A stretch of DNA of 6,226 nt from Candidatus Gerdarchaeota archaeon. GTDB lineage: Archaea > Asgardarchaeota > Heimdallarchaeia > JABLTI01. Numbering within the stretch: position 1 is the stretch's first letter; each line of letters begins with the position of its first letter. The notes under the pieces are model-generated. The model did not search any database. It had not been told where the DNA came from and saw nothing but the letters and a program-made list of their open reading frames with translations. Positions 1 to 5,600 of this stretch are shown in pieces. The position numbers and the translations under genes are program-made. The stretch is taken from assembly GCA_016840945.1 (NCBI GenBank), contig JAEORJ010000034.1, positions 1 to 6,226 of the forward strand. The letters run 5' to 3'.

Positions 1-309
1 ATGAGTATTGATGAAATCAGGAAAGCTGAGAAAAAAGCCGAGAAAATTATCCAAGATGCAAAACAAAAAGCGCAAGATTCGATAAGGAACGCCCAAAAGG
101 ATTCCATCGCATTAATGACTCAAGCTAAAGAAGATGCTAAAAAAGAATTAACTGAATTAGAGAAGAATTCTCACAAGAATGTTGAAAAAGAACAAAAGAA
201 ATCAGTAACAGAAATTGAATCACAATTACAGGAAACGGAAGCTAAAAGTAGTAAGAAACAAAAAGATGCTGTTAAAATTATTGTTGATTCAATTACCACC
301 GTAGAATAA
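1..309 (+). CDS. ahaH: A/V-type ATP synthase subunit H (G-like), peripheral stalk
   Basis: The product is a 102-residue, highly charged, almost entirely helical protein rich in Lys, Glu, Gln and Ala. It starts with the AEKKAEKIIQDAKQKA-type pattern typical of archaeal ATPase subunit H and eukaryotic V-ATPase subunit G, and the closing AVKIIVDSIT segment is also typical. The family pairs with subunit E as a long coiled coil, forming the peripheral stalk that holds the catalytic A3B3 head against the membrane part. The length matches the family. There are no cysteines and no membrane segment. The ATG is the first base of the window, so its ribosome binding site and any earlier start cannot be seen. 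Identification rests on composition, length and the adjacent subunit F gene 22 bases downstream. Coiled-coil proteins are easily confused with one another, but the neighbour makes this call fairly safe. Confidence 0.82.
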   Translation: MSIDEIRKAEKKAEKIIQDAKQKAQDSIRNAQKDSIALMTQAKEDAKKELTELEKNSHKNVEKEQKKSVTEIESQLQETEAKSSKKQKDAVKIIVDSITTVE

Positions 310-325
310 TCGCATTTAATGATTT

Positions 326-331
326 AAAGGA
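326..331 (+). promoter_or_regulatory. Shine-Dalgarno-like AAAGGA before subunit F
   Basis: AAAGGA ends one base before the annotated ATG at 332 but nine bases before the in-frame TTG at 341. It therefore fits the TTG better and bears on which start is used. Confidence 0.4.
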
Positions 332-697
332 ATGAGTAGTTTGAAAATTGTAAGCTTAACCAATTCAGAAATTGCTATGGGTTTGCGTTTGGGAGGATTA
401 AAGGAGTGCCACATTGTCAAGGATCCTGAAGAAGCAGCTGACTTACTACTTCATCTATCTCAAGATTCAGAAATTGGCATTATTCTAATTGATGATGATA
501 TAGCTAGATTACACCACAAACTCATAGATGATATTAGAGCTAACAATAAAGTATTTCCAATTATTGTTGAAATACAAACAATGGAACGAAAAGGTGCCAC
601 TTTAGGTACTGATCCTCTAAAAGATCTAATCAAACGAGCTATCGGTGTAGATATCTCTGCTGATAAATCACAAGAATCGCTCCCACCAAATCTATAA
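332..697 (+). CDS. ahaF: A/V-type ATP synthase subunit F
   Basis: The product (121 residues from the ATG) has the features of ATPase subunit F, the small Rossmann-like subunit bound to the central rotor shaft. These are a beta strand KIVSLT, the MGLRLGGL segment (residues 16-23), the core strand IGIILIDDDIA (48-58), the FPIIVEI strand (75-81) and the C-terminal DPLKDLIKRAIGVDI helix (94-108). About 13 polar residues follow the usual end. It probably shares a transcript with the upstream H/G gene, with a 22-base gap. The ATG at 332 sits only one or two bases after an AAAGGA motif (326-331), too close for a normal Shine-Dalgarno. The in-frame TTG at 341, nine bases after that motif, would begin MKIVSL, like many F subunits. 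I keep the ATG, but the TTG is a serious alternative. The next gene is not an ATPase subunit. Confidence 0.88.
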   Translation: MSSLKIVSLTNSEIAMGLRLGGLKECHIVKDPEEAADLLLHLSQDSEIGIILIDDDIARLHHKLIDDIRANNKVFPIIVEIQTMERKGATLGTDPLKDLIKRAIGVDISADKSQESLPPNL

Positions 698-708
698 TGT
701 AAGGATGG

Positions 709-728
709 TTCTTGTATTTCTTATTTTC
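709..728 (+). terminator. possible T-rich terminator after the ATPase genes
   Basis: A pyrimidine-rich, T-dominated stretch lies 12-31 bases after the subunit F stop and has no hairpin. Archaeal RNA polymerase commonly stops at T-rich tracts, and the next gene appears to have its own TATA element just downstream, so a transcript end here is plausible. The AT-rich background makes this weak. Confidence 0.3.
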
Positions 729-755
729 AAAATTAATTAAAGCTATAATAATTAG

Positions 756-763
756 TTTATAAT
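756..763 (+). promoter_or_regulatory. TATA-box-like element for the PAPS-reductase-like gene
   Basis: TTTATAAT is centred about 30 bases before the ATG at 790. With the usual archaeal spacing of about 26 bases from TATA centre to transcription start, the RNA would begin near 786, giving an almost leaderless message. This agrees with the lack of a Shine-Dalgarno motif before 790. Confidence 0.45.
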
Positions 764-789
764 CTGTAGCTAGTTGGATAGAATCTATT

Positions 790-2799
790 ATGAATAAGAA
801 GACCAGAACAGCGCCATTTTTAGGAGCTTTAAAATTAAATTGGTGTGATAATTGCAATCTGCCTATTCTTGATAAAAAGGAATGTAACCTATGTAAAAAT
901 AAAACAAGAGTTGTAAATATTGCTCCACCTGGTGATATTCGTCCAGCATTTAAGGATGATATTCAACGAATGACTGCAATCATCGATGAACAATACGGTC
1001 TTGGTAGTGCTGAAGCATTAGGTTTGACAAATAATAGATTAATTGTTTTGAATGAAGTTAGTTATGATGATTGGATGGATGAGCTAATCATCGATGGTGA
1101 AATTGTTGGGGTAATGCGTTATCAGTTAGCCTTAGAAAAATGGGATTTCTTACCTCGAGTATTAGGTGCAAAACGAATATTCAAAGATTACCAGAAACGG
1201 AAAAAATACCTTATTGTGGATAAAGGAGCTGTGGATTACATTGCTAATGGCTATAATGTTTTAGCTCCTGGTGTAAAATATATTGATCCAACATTGAGAA
1301 AAGGAGAAGCAGCTGTTGCTTTATCTCCTGAAGGTGAAGTGCTAACATGTGGTAACATGAGAATAAATGCTTGCGACTTAGCACAAATTGAAAAAGGAGT
1401 AGTATTAAAACCTAAACATAGTCTTAAGCATTATACAAATAAAAGTGATTCACTTAATGAAACTACACATGATTCATGGGATGATGCTGTTTTAGCAAAT
1501 AATGATGTTATTACGCAATATGAAAGAAAAGCTATCGAAACTATTGATAGAATTCGTGAAAAGTATAGCGACTTACCTTTGTCAGTCTCTTTTAGTGGTG
1601 GAAAGGATTCGTTAGTTTGTCTTAATTTAGCTACCAAAATAAAAGAACAAGATTTCAAAGTGCTATTCGTTAATACTAGTTTAGAATTTCCTGAGACACT
1701 AGATTATATTGAAACACTAATTGACGAAATGGTTTTGCGAGATAAATACTGTAAAATGGATGTCACCAAGGACAAATTCTGGAATAGTGTTGGTAATTTT
1801 GGTCCTCCCGGAAAAGATTATAGATATTGTTGTAAAATGCTAAAAATTGGCCCAGTAAACGATTTGATAGAGCAATGTATAGGTAAAAAAACATTAAGCA
1901 TCATTGGTCAAAGAGGTTACGAAAGCATCGCCCGGTCAGAAAGTAAAACCATTTGGGAGAATCCTTGGATCCCAAACCAGATTAATTTTGCACCAATACA
2001 AAAATGGACTGCTCTTCATGTTTTTCTTTATATCTTCAAAGAAAAGCTGCACTGCAATCCTTTATATGAAAAGGGATTATCTCGAATAGGATGTTGGTTA
2101 TGTCCAGCTACTAGTCAAGGAACTTTTGAAATAATAAAAGAAAGGCATAAGGACTTGTGGGTTAATTGGGAAGATTTTCTACTCAAATGGCAGAAGAAGA
2201 ATGATTTACCTCGAGAATGGATTACATGGGGTTTATGGCGATGGAAGAAATTACCAAAAAAGATGTTTGATTTAGCTGCTGAGACAAATGTTACTATAGA
2301 TTATGAAAAAAGAGAGGAAGAAACATTAGGCGATTGGGAATTAAAATTTACTTTGATAGAAGGATTTGCAACATGCAAATCTGGCAATGTTATTTTAGAG
2401 GGTACATTCAACCATCCAATAAATTTACCAAGAATAATCGAATTTTGGAATATCTTTAGTGATATTGATTACGAAGATGATTTGGGAATACTAACTGCAA
2501 CAATTGATAATACTATTACAATTGCATTATCAGCAGATGGTGCTGTGACTGCAAAAGGACCAGTCCTTGAAAAAGTCAAAGAAGCACTTAAAATGTTGGT
2601 ATTGGAAGTTTTCCGAGCAGAAGATTGTACTGGTTGTGAAGTTTGTTTTAGCCATTGTGATGCTAACGCATTAAGTTTAGATGAATTATCAAATCAAATA
2701 ACAATTGATATCGAAAAATGTTCAAAATGTGGTGATTGTCACTTCAGATGTCCGGTGGTGAAATTTGGTCATCGAGAAATAGAAGAGCTATTCTCTTAG
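790..2799 (+). CDS. PAPS/APS reductase-family protein with zinc ribbon, PUA-like and ferredoxin domains
   Basis: The product has 669 residues. In order I see: a zinc ribbon with C19, C22, C32 and C35; an uncharacterised region to about 135; a PUA-like domain at about 138-212 (KKYLIVDKGAVDYI ... LAPGV ... VALSPEGEVLTCG); a PAPS reductase/PP-loop domain at about 245-460 with SGGKDS (269-274) and GQR (373-375); an unassigned region at about 500-605; and a C-terminal 2[4Fe-4S] ferredoxin (C613, C616, C619, C623 and C644, C647, C650, C654). C347-C348 and C435-x2-C438 match the arrangement that binds [4Fe-4S] in assimilatory APS reductases. Family knowledge suggests adenylation or reductive sulfur chemistry, and the PUA-like domain suggests an RNA substrate; both are inference. 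It could instead be a sulfite-forming reductase. No in-frame ATG, GTG or TTG lies between the upstream stop (760-762) and 790. It ends convergently with alpha-NAC. Confidence 0.85.
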   Translation: MNKKTRTAPFLGALKLNWCDNCNLPILDKKECNLCKNKTRVVNIAPPGDIRPAFKDDIQRMTAIIDEQYGLGSAEALGLTNNRLIVLNEVSYDDWMDELIIDGEIVGVMRYQLALEKWDFLPRVLGAKRIFKDYQKRKKYLIVDKGAVDYIANGYNVLAPGVKYIDPTLRKGEAAVALSPEGEVLTCGNMRINACDLAQIEKGVVLKPKHSLKHYTNKSDSLNETTHDSWDDAVLANNDVITQYERKAIETIDRIREKYSDLPLSVSFSGGKDSLVCLNLATKIKEQDFKVLFVNTSLEFPETLDYIETLIDEMVLRDKYCKMDVTKDKFWNSVGNFGPPGKDYRYCCKMLKIGPVNDLIEQCIGKKTLSIIGQRGYESIARSESKTIWENPWIPNQINFAPIQKWTALHVFLYIFKEKLHCNPLYEKGLSRIGCWLCPATSQGTFEIIKERHKDLWVNWEDFLLKWQKKNDLPREWITWGLWRWKKLPKKMFDLAAETNVTIDYEKREEETLGDWELKFTLIEGFATCKSGNVILEGTFNHPINLPRIIEFWNIFSDIDYEDDLGILTATIDNTITIALSADGAVTAKGPVLEKVKEALKMLVLEVFRAEDCTGCEVCFSHCDANALSLDELSNQITIDIEKCSKCGDCHFRCPVVKFGHREIEELFS

Positions 2800-2810
2800 G
2801 AAAATAGCTC
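2785..2810 (+). repeat. inverted repeat over the stop codon between convergent genes
   Basis: GAGCTATT (2785-2792) and AATAGCTC (2803-2810) form a perfect 8-bp stem with a 10-base loop that contains the TAG stop of the PAPS-reductase-like gene. Only 21 bases separate the two convergent stop codons, so the hairpin could mark the 3' ends of both transcripts. There is no long T tract directly after it on the + strand, so terminator function is a guess. Confidence 0.4.
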
Positions 2811-2820
2811 GATAAATGAT

Positions 2821-3162
2821 CTATTTGGTTTTCAAAAGCATTATGGCTTTAGCAATGTCACCTTCACTTTCTAAAAGAGCATCCTCGGCTTCTTCTTCTG
2901 AGACACCAGCTTGAGATGCGACCAATTGAATATCTTCATCTGAGATTTCTACTTCTATAATTTCAACATCGCTTCTATCTCGCTTTTTAGCGTTGCCAGT
3001 TACTTGATAAACTTCCGACCCCATCATCATTCGAGTAACTTCAGCATTAGGAATAACTAATTCATGATCAGCAAATCTAATGATAACCTCTTCAACACCA
3101 TTTAAATCTTGCATTTTCATTTTCTTCATCATTTTTTGTAAATCTCGAGGATTTAATGCCAT
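2821..3162 (-). CDS. nac: nascent polypeptide-associated complex protein (archaeal alpha-NAC)
   Basis: The product has 113 residues, the usual size for archaeal NAC. The N-terminal NPRDLQKMMKKM segment is the Met/Lys-rich ribosome-contacting region. It is followed by the NAC beta-barrel domain (about residues 18-58, VEEVIIRFADHELVI, then VTRMMMGSEVYQVTG) and a C-terminal UBA domain (about 73-112, DIQLVASQAGVSEEEAEDALLESEGDIAKAIMLL). Archaeal NAC forms homodimers that bind ribosomes near the exit tunnel and contact nascent chains. The ATG at 3162 is preceded by an AAGG motif with 8-base spacing (3171-3174), a weak but reasonable Shine-Dalgarno. The gap of 161 bases to the upstream gene holds a strong-looking terminator and a TATA-like element, so NAC is probably transcribed alone. 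Identification is firm. Confidence 0.96.
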   Translation of the reverse strand: MALNPRDLQKMMKKMKMQDLNGVEEVIIRFADHELVIPNAEVTRMMMGSEVYQVTGNAKKRDRSDVEIIEVEISDEDIQLVASQAGVSEEEAEDALLESEGDIAKAIMLLKTK

Positions 3163-3210
3163 AATAATCGCCTTATTTTTGTTCTGTTACTTTGTTTAAA
3201 CATATCTGCT

Positions 3211-3216
3211 TTTAAA
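3211..3216 (-). promoter_or_regulatory. possible TATA element for alpha-NAC
   Basis: TTTAAA on the minus strand is centred about 51 bases before the NAC ATG. The usual TATA-to-start distance gives an RNA start near 3187 and a leader of about 25 bases that would include the AAGG motif. A second TTTAAA (within the palindrome GTTTAAAC, 3194-3201) lies closer, so the choice is uncertain. Confidence 0.3.
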
Positions 3217-3271
3217 TCAATCTTTTCCTATTACCATTTTTAATAATATCGTTTAAAATACGATTAAATTT

Positions 3272-3306
3272 AAAAAAAAAAGAAAAAATAATGGGATATA
3301 AATCCC
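3272..3306 (-). terminator. hairpin plus T-tract terminator after the small unknown gene
   Basis: Read on the minus strand, GGGAT-TTAT-ATCCC (3306-3293) forms a 5-bp stem with a 4-base loop, starting 17 bases after the stop codon of the 3324-3692 gene. Four bases later comes a run of six T, one C and ten T (3288-3272). The T tract alone would suit archaeal termination, and the hairpin makes it look like a bacterial intrinsic terminator. It separates the unknown gene from alpha-NAC. Confidence 0.65.
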
Positions 3307-3323
3307 TAAATTACTTTTAAAAT

Positions 3324-3692
3324 CTACCAGCTTGCTACATCAACACGCCATTCATAATTGTCTTCTTTGTCTTTAATAATATGTATGGGAACTTGTCCTG
3401 AGCCTTGAGGTTCACCATCTTTGTTTAATCTATGGAAGAATATCTTTTTATGATCTTCTGTGCTGTATCTCTCATCGAGATTTTTGAATTTATAGGAATA
3501 ACCAAGTTCATCAACGTATTTTCGTCCTGTACGCCAATAGAGATCAGGTGATGAACCATAGCGATCAGCTTGTTCTCTATGATGCTTCTTAAAGGTCTTT
3601 AACCATTCTTCTCTATTATTCTCCATTAGAAGTTCATAATGCAATGTAGCAATCTCTTCAGGAGACATTCCAGGTTTAACTTTTTTACCCAT
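3324..3692 (-). CDS. small conserved-looking protein of unknown function, possibly NTF2-like
   Basis: I do not recognise this family. From the ATG at 3692 the product has 122 residues. It is soluble and charged, with an N-terminal helical half (SPEEIATLHYELLMENNREEWLKTFKKHHRE), two Trp in the middle, and a C-terminal half that reads as beta strands and ends in YEWRVDVASW. The order, helices first and then a sheet closing with a W-x-V strand, resembles NTF2/SnoaL-like proteins, but this is a weak fold impression. The frame can be extended to a TTG at 3749, two bases beyond the isomerase stop; that would add 19 residues including a hydrophobic stretch (FFTICELILLLI). I prefer the ATG because a T7 tract and a TATA-like CTATATG lie just upstream at the right distance for leaderless transcription. 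No cysteine or obvious catalytic motif is visible from that start. Confidence 0.6.
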   Translation of the reverse strand: MGKKVKPGMSPEEIATLHYELLMENNREEWLKTFKKHHREQADRYGSSPDLYWRTGRKYVDELGYSYKFKNLDERYSTEDHKKIFFHRLNKDGEPQGSGQVPIHIIKDKEDNYEWRVDVASW

Positions 3693-3717
3693 TTTAATCA
3701 ACAATAAAATTAATTCA

Positions 3718-3724
3718 CATATAG
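3718..3724 (-). promoter_or_regulatory. TATA-like element for the small unknown gene
   Basis: CTATATG on the minus strand is centred 29 bases before the ATG at 3692. This predicts an RNA start near 3694 and an essentially leaderless transcript, and supports the ATG at 3692 over the TTG at 3749. Confidence 0.4.
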
Positions 3725-3725
3725 T

Positions 3726-3732
3726 AAAAAAA
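3726..3732 (-). terminator. possible T7 terminator after the isomerase gene
   Basis: A run of seven T on the minus strand starts 21 bases after the isomerase stop codon and immediately precedes the TATA-like element of the next gene. Such T runs can stop archaeal RNA polymerase. It is short, and no hairpin is visible. Confidence 0.35.
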
Positions 3733-3752
3733 TCTTTGTAACTTGACAAATA

Positions 3753-4850
3753 CTACTCTTGTATATATTTTTCAATTGCCTTTTTCAAAGGAGGTTTTAG
3801 AATACCGTTTGGAGTGATAATTCCAGTTATGTTTTTTGCTGGAGTTATATCAAATGCAGGATTGATGTTTGGTGATGCAATATGATGAATTATTCTTTTC
3901 TTAGGTTCTTTATCATTTTCATCATTAATGCTTAATGCTTTTTGTACTTCAGCAGGATCTCGTTTTTCTATTATTATATCCTTTCCGCTTGAAGTTTCAG
4001 TATCAAAAGTGCTTTTTGGGGCAGCTATATAAAATGGTATTCTGTGTTCTTTACATAGAACACTTAAGGTATAAGTGCCAATTTTATTTGCTACATCACC
4101 ATTCAAAACTATTCTATCAGCTCCTGCGATAACAAGATCAATATTTCCTTGTTGCATTAAAGAACCTGCAACATTATCTGAAATAATATAATGTTTTATC
4201 CCCTCATTATATAATTCCCATGCTGTTAAGCGAGCTCCCTGCATTCTTGGCCTTGTTTCGTTTACAAATACTGTTATCTCTTTTTTTAGCTCATGTGCTT
4301 TTCTTATCGGTGCTAAAGCTGTACCTATATCAACTGTTGCTAAAGCACCAGCATTACAAATAGTCATCACATTTGCTTTTTTAGGAATAATTTCATTACC
4401 GATTTCCCCTATTTTTTGGCATTCCAATAGCACTTCTGAAACTATCTCTTCAGTTTCATTTTCAATAATAGAGATATTTTCAGTGATTGTCAAATGATTG
4501 TCTAGTTTATTTTGAACGCGTTTTACAACATTAAAAAGATCAACAGCTGTAGGTCTTGTAGCACATAGTTTAGAACTTGCTGATGCAATAGTTTTCATTA
4601 ATTCATTATTATCAGAAAAAACGTTTGCCTTAACTACTTGTAATAATCCAAAAGCAGCTGTAACACCTATTAATGGTGCACCTCTTACAACCATATCCCT
4701 TATCGCAAAGCAAACTTCATCAAGAGTTTTTGCTTGAAATACTTCAAATACAAAAGGTAATTTTCGTTGATCAATAGCATTAATTATATTATTTTCATCA
4801 AACCAAATTGATTGGTATTCCTCAATGAAGTCATTAATTTTCACTTTCAA
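3753..4850 (-). CDS. mtnA: S-methyl-5-thioribose-1-phosphate isomerase (MtnA, eIF2B-like family)
   Basis: The product has 365 residues and the full set of MtnA-type landmarks: IDQRKLP (26-32), AIRDMVVRGAPLIG (49-62), RPTAVDLF (99-106), TICNAGALAT (163-172), VNETRPRMQGARLTAWEL (196-213), IAGADRIVLNGDVANKIGTY (241-260) and NPAFDITPAKNITGIITPNGI (330-350). The expected catalytic pair is C165 and D245. MtnA converts methylthioribose-1-phosphate to methylthioribulose-1-phosphate in methylthioadenosine salvage; archaeal relatives may also handle 5-deoxyribose-1-phosphate. The related ribose-1,5-bisphosphate isomerases are shorter and lack this N-terminal domain, so I favour MtnA. The start is a TTG at 4850, with GGAAGAG (4860-4866) nine bases upstream. 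A polar stretch around residues 308-320 looks like a small insertion. It lies 22 bases after the phosphoribosyltransferase stop and probably shares its transcript. Confidence 0.93.
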   Translation of the reverse strand: MKVKINDFIEEYQSIWFDENNIINAIDQRKLPFVFEVFQAKTLDEVCFAIRDMVVRGAPLIGVTAAFGLLQVVKANVFSDNNELMKTIASASSKLCATRPTAVDLFNVVKRVQNKLDNHLTITENISIIENETEEIVSEVLLECQKIGEIGNEIIPKKANVMTICNAGALATVDIGTALAPIRKAHELKKEITVFVNETRPRMQGARLTAWELYNEGIKHYIISDNVAGSLMQQGNIDLVIAGADRIVLNGDVANKIGTYTLSVLCKEHRIPFYIAAPKSTFDTETSSGKDIIIEKRDPAEVQKALSINDENDKEPKKRIIHHIASPNINPAFDITPAKNITGIITPNGILKPPLKKAIEKYIQE

Positions 4851-4859
4851 CTCAAGAAA

Positions 4860-4866
4860 CTCTTCC
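4860..4866 (-). promoter_or_regulatory. Shine-Dalgarno GGAAGAG deciding the TTG start of mtnA
   Basis: GGAAGAG on the minus strand ends nine bases before the TTG at 4850. No in-frame ATG, GTG or TTG lies between the upstream stop and this TTG, and the motif fits the in-frame GTG at 4844 less well (15 bases). Confidence 0.55.
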
Positions 4867-4872
4867 GCAATT

Positions 4873-5559
4873 TTATTCGTGCTCTAAAGGCAATTCGCAA
4901 AAGATAAAGATATTTTTCTCGCCTAATTCAGCTGCCAATTTGTTTAATATTGGTTTCCAACGCTCACCCATACCTGCAAGTACAAATATACCACCTATCT
5001 TTGCCATCGATTTCTTAACTAATTCAACCATCATCTGTAAAGTAGTTCCTGTTCGACAGCTGTCTTCTATAATCAATACTCTATCATCTAATGTAAGTAA
5101 TCCTTTTGGTAAATTTAATGACAATAATTCACCAGTAGATTCTTGTGGAAAATGAACCTTTACAAATTCTCTTACACCAAGATCTCTAGTCCTTTTTGCA
5201 ATTGCGATTTCCACATCCAATTCAGTTGCTAAATGGACAGCCATTGGCAATCCTTCAGGAGCTACTGCACAAATTTTTGTTATACCAGCATCTTTGAAAT
5301 TATCTGCTACATATTGAGCTACTAATTTTAGTAATGAAGTGTTGCCAAGCAACATGGTAGTATCAAAATAGCCTTTGAAAAAAACTAATTGATCCTTAAC
5401 TAATCTAACAACATCTAAATTTTTCTTAGCAATTTCAATAATTTCATCAGCTCTATCAGAAGCGGGTAAAACATGACCGCGAATATATCTATTAAGAACA
5501 ACCTTAGAGTAACCCATTATTCCACTTAGCTCATCATATGATTTATACTTCTTCAGCAT
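4873..5559 (-). CDS. phosphoribosyltransferase with N-terminal helix-turn-helix (purine PRTase or PyrE-like/GfcR-like regulator)
   Basis: From the ATG at 5559 the product has 228 residues. Residues 8-32 (YDELSGIMGYSKVVLNRYIRGHVLP) read as a helix-turn-helix. Residues about 60-220 form a type I phosphoribosyltransferase domain with the PRPP-binding loop VLIIEDSCRTGTTL (161-174), where the usual acidic pair is E165-D166. Archaeal HTH-PRTases include both purine salvage enzymes and regulators such as haloarchaeal GfcR, so the base or ligand cannot be assigned. The partner gene mtnA, 22 bases downstream, fits adenine or related purine salvage. The annotated ATG probably does not give the full N terminus: the same frame continues upstream without a stop for 84 bases, encoding a helix (KKRIRAIELLR) that joins smoothly to MLKKY, yet has no ATG, GTG, TTG or CTG. 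See the 5553-5600 entry. Confidence 0.85.
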   Translation of the reverse strand: MLKKYKSYDELSGIMGYSKVVLNRYIRGHVLPASDRADEIIEIAKKNLDVVRLVKDQLVFFKGYFDTTMLLGNTSLLKLVAQYVADNFKDAGITKICAVAPEGLPMAVHLATELDVEIAIAKRTRDLGVREFVKVHFPQESTGELLSLNLPKGLLTLDDRVLIIEDSCRTGTTLQMMVELVKKSMAKIGGIFVLAGMGERWKPILNKLAAELGEKNIFIFCELPLEHE

Positions 5560-5600
5560 ACGAAGTAATTCAATTGCTCTGATGCGTTTTTTAACATCAT
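5553..5600 (-). other. short upstream ORF or frameshifted true start of the phosphoribosyltransferase
   Basis: On the minus strand two consecutive ATG codons (5600-5595) open a 15-codon frame that ends with TGA at 5555-5553, overlapping the ATG at 5559. The fourth and fifth codons contain A AAA AAC, a classic -1 slippage heptamer. A -1 shift there, or one extra A in the A6 run (5587-5592), would move translation into the phosphoribosyltransferase frame and supply its likely first helix. The feature is therefore one of three things: a programmed or transcriptional frameshift, a one-base homopolymer error in the sequence, or a leader ORF coupled to the ATG at 5559. Confidence 0.45.

Noticed and set aside
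639..857. 72-codon minus-strand open frame across the 697-790 intergenic region.
   Set aside because: It overlaps the ends of two well-supported genes, has no family resemblance or ribosome binding site, and its hydrophobic content is what AT-rich antisense frames give.
3194..3201. Palindrome GTTTAAAC upstream of NAC as a regulator site.
   Set aside because: It is a single 8-base AT-rich palindrome with no second copy nearby, and may simply be a TATA-like element.
3693..3749. TTG-started N-terminal extension with hydrophobic segment as a signal or membrane anchor of the small unknown protein.
   Set aside because: It has no ribosome binding site and overlaps the T7 tract and TATA-like element; more likely it is translated intergenic DNA, though not fully excluded.
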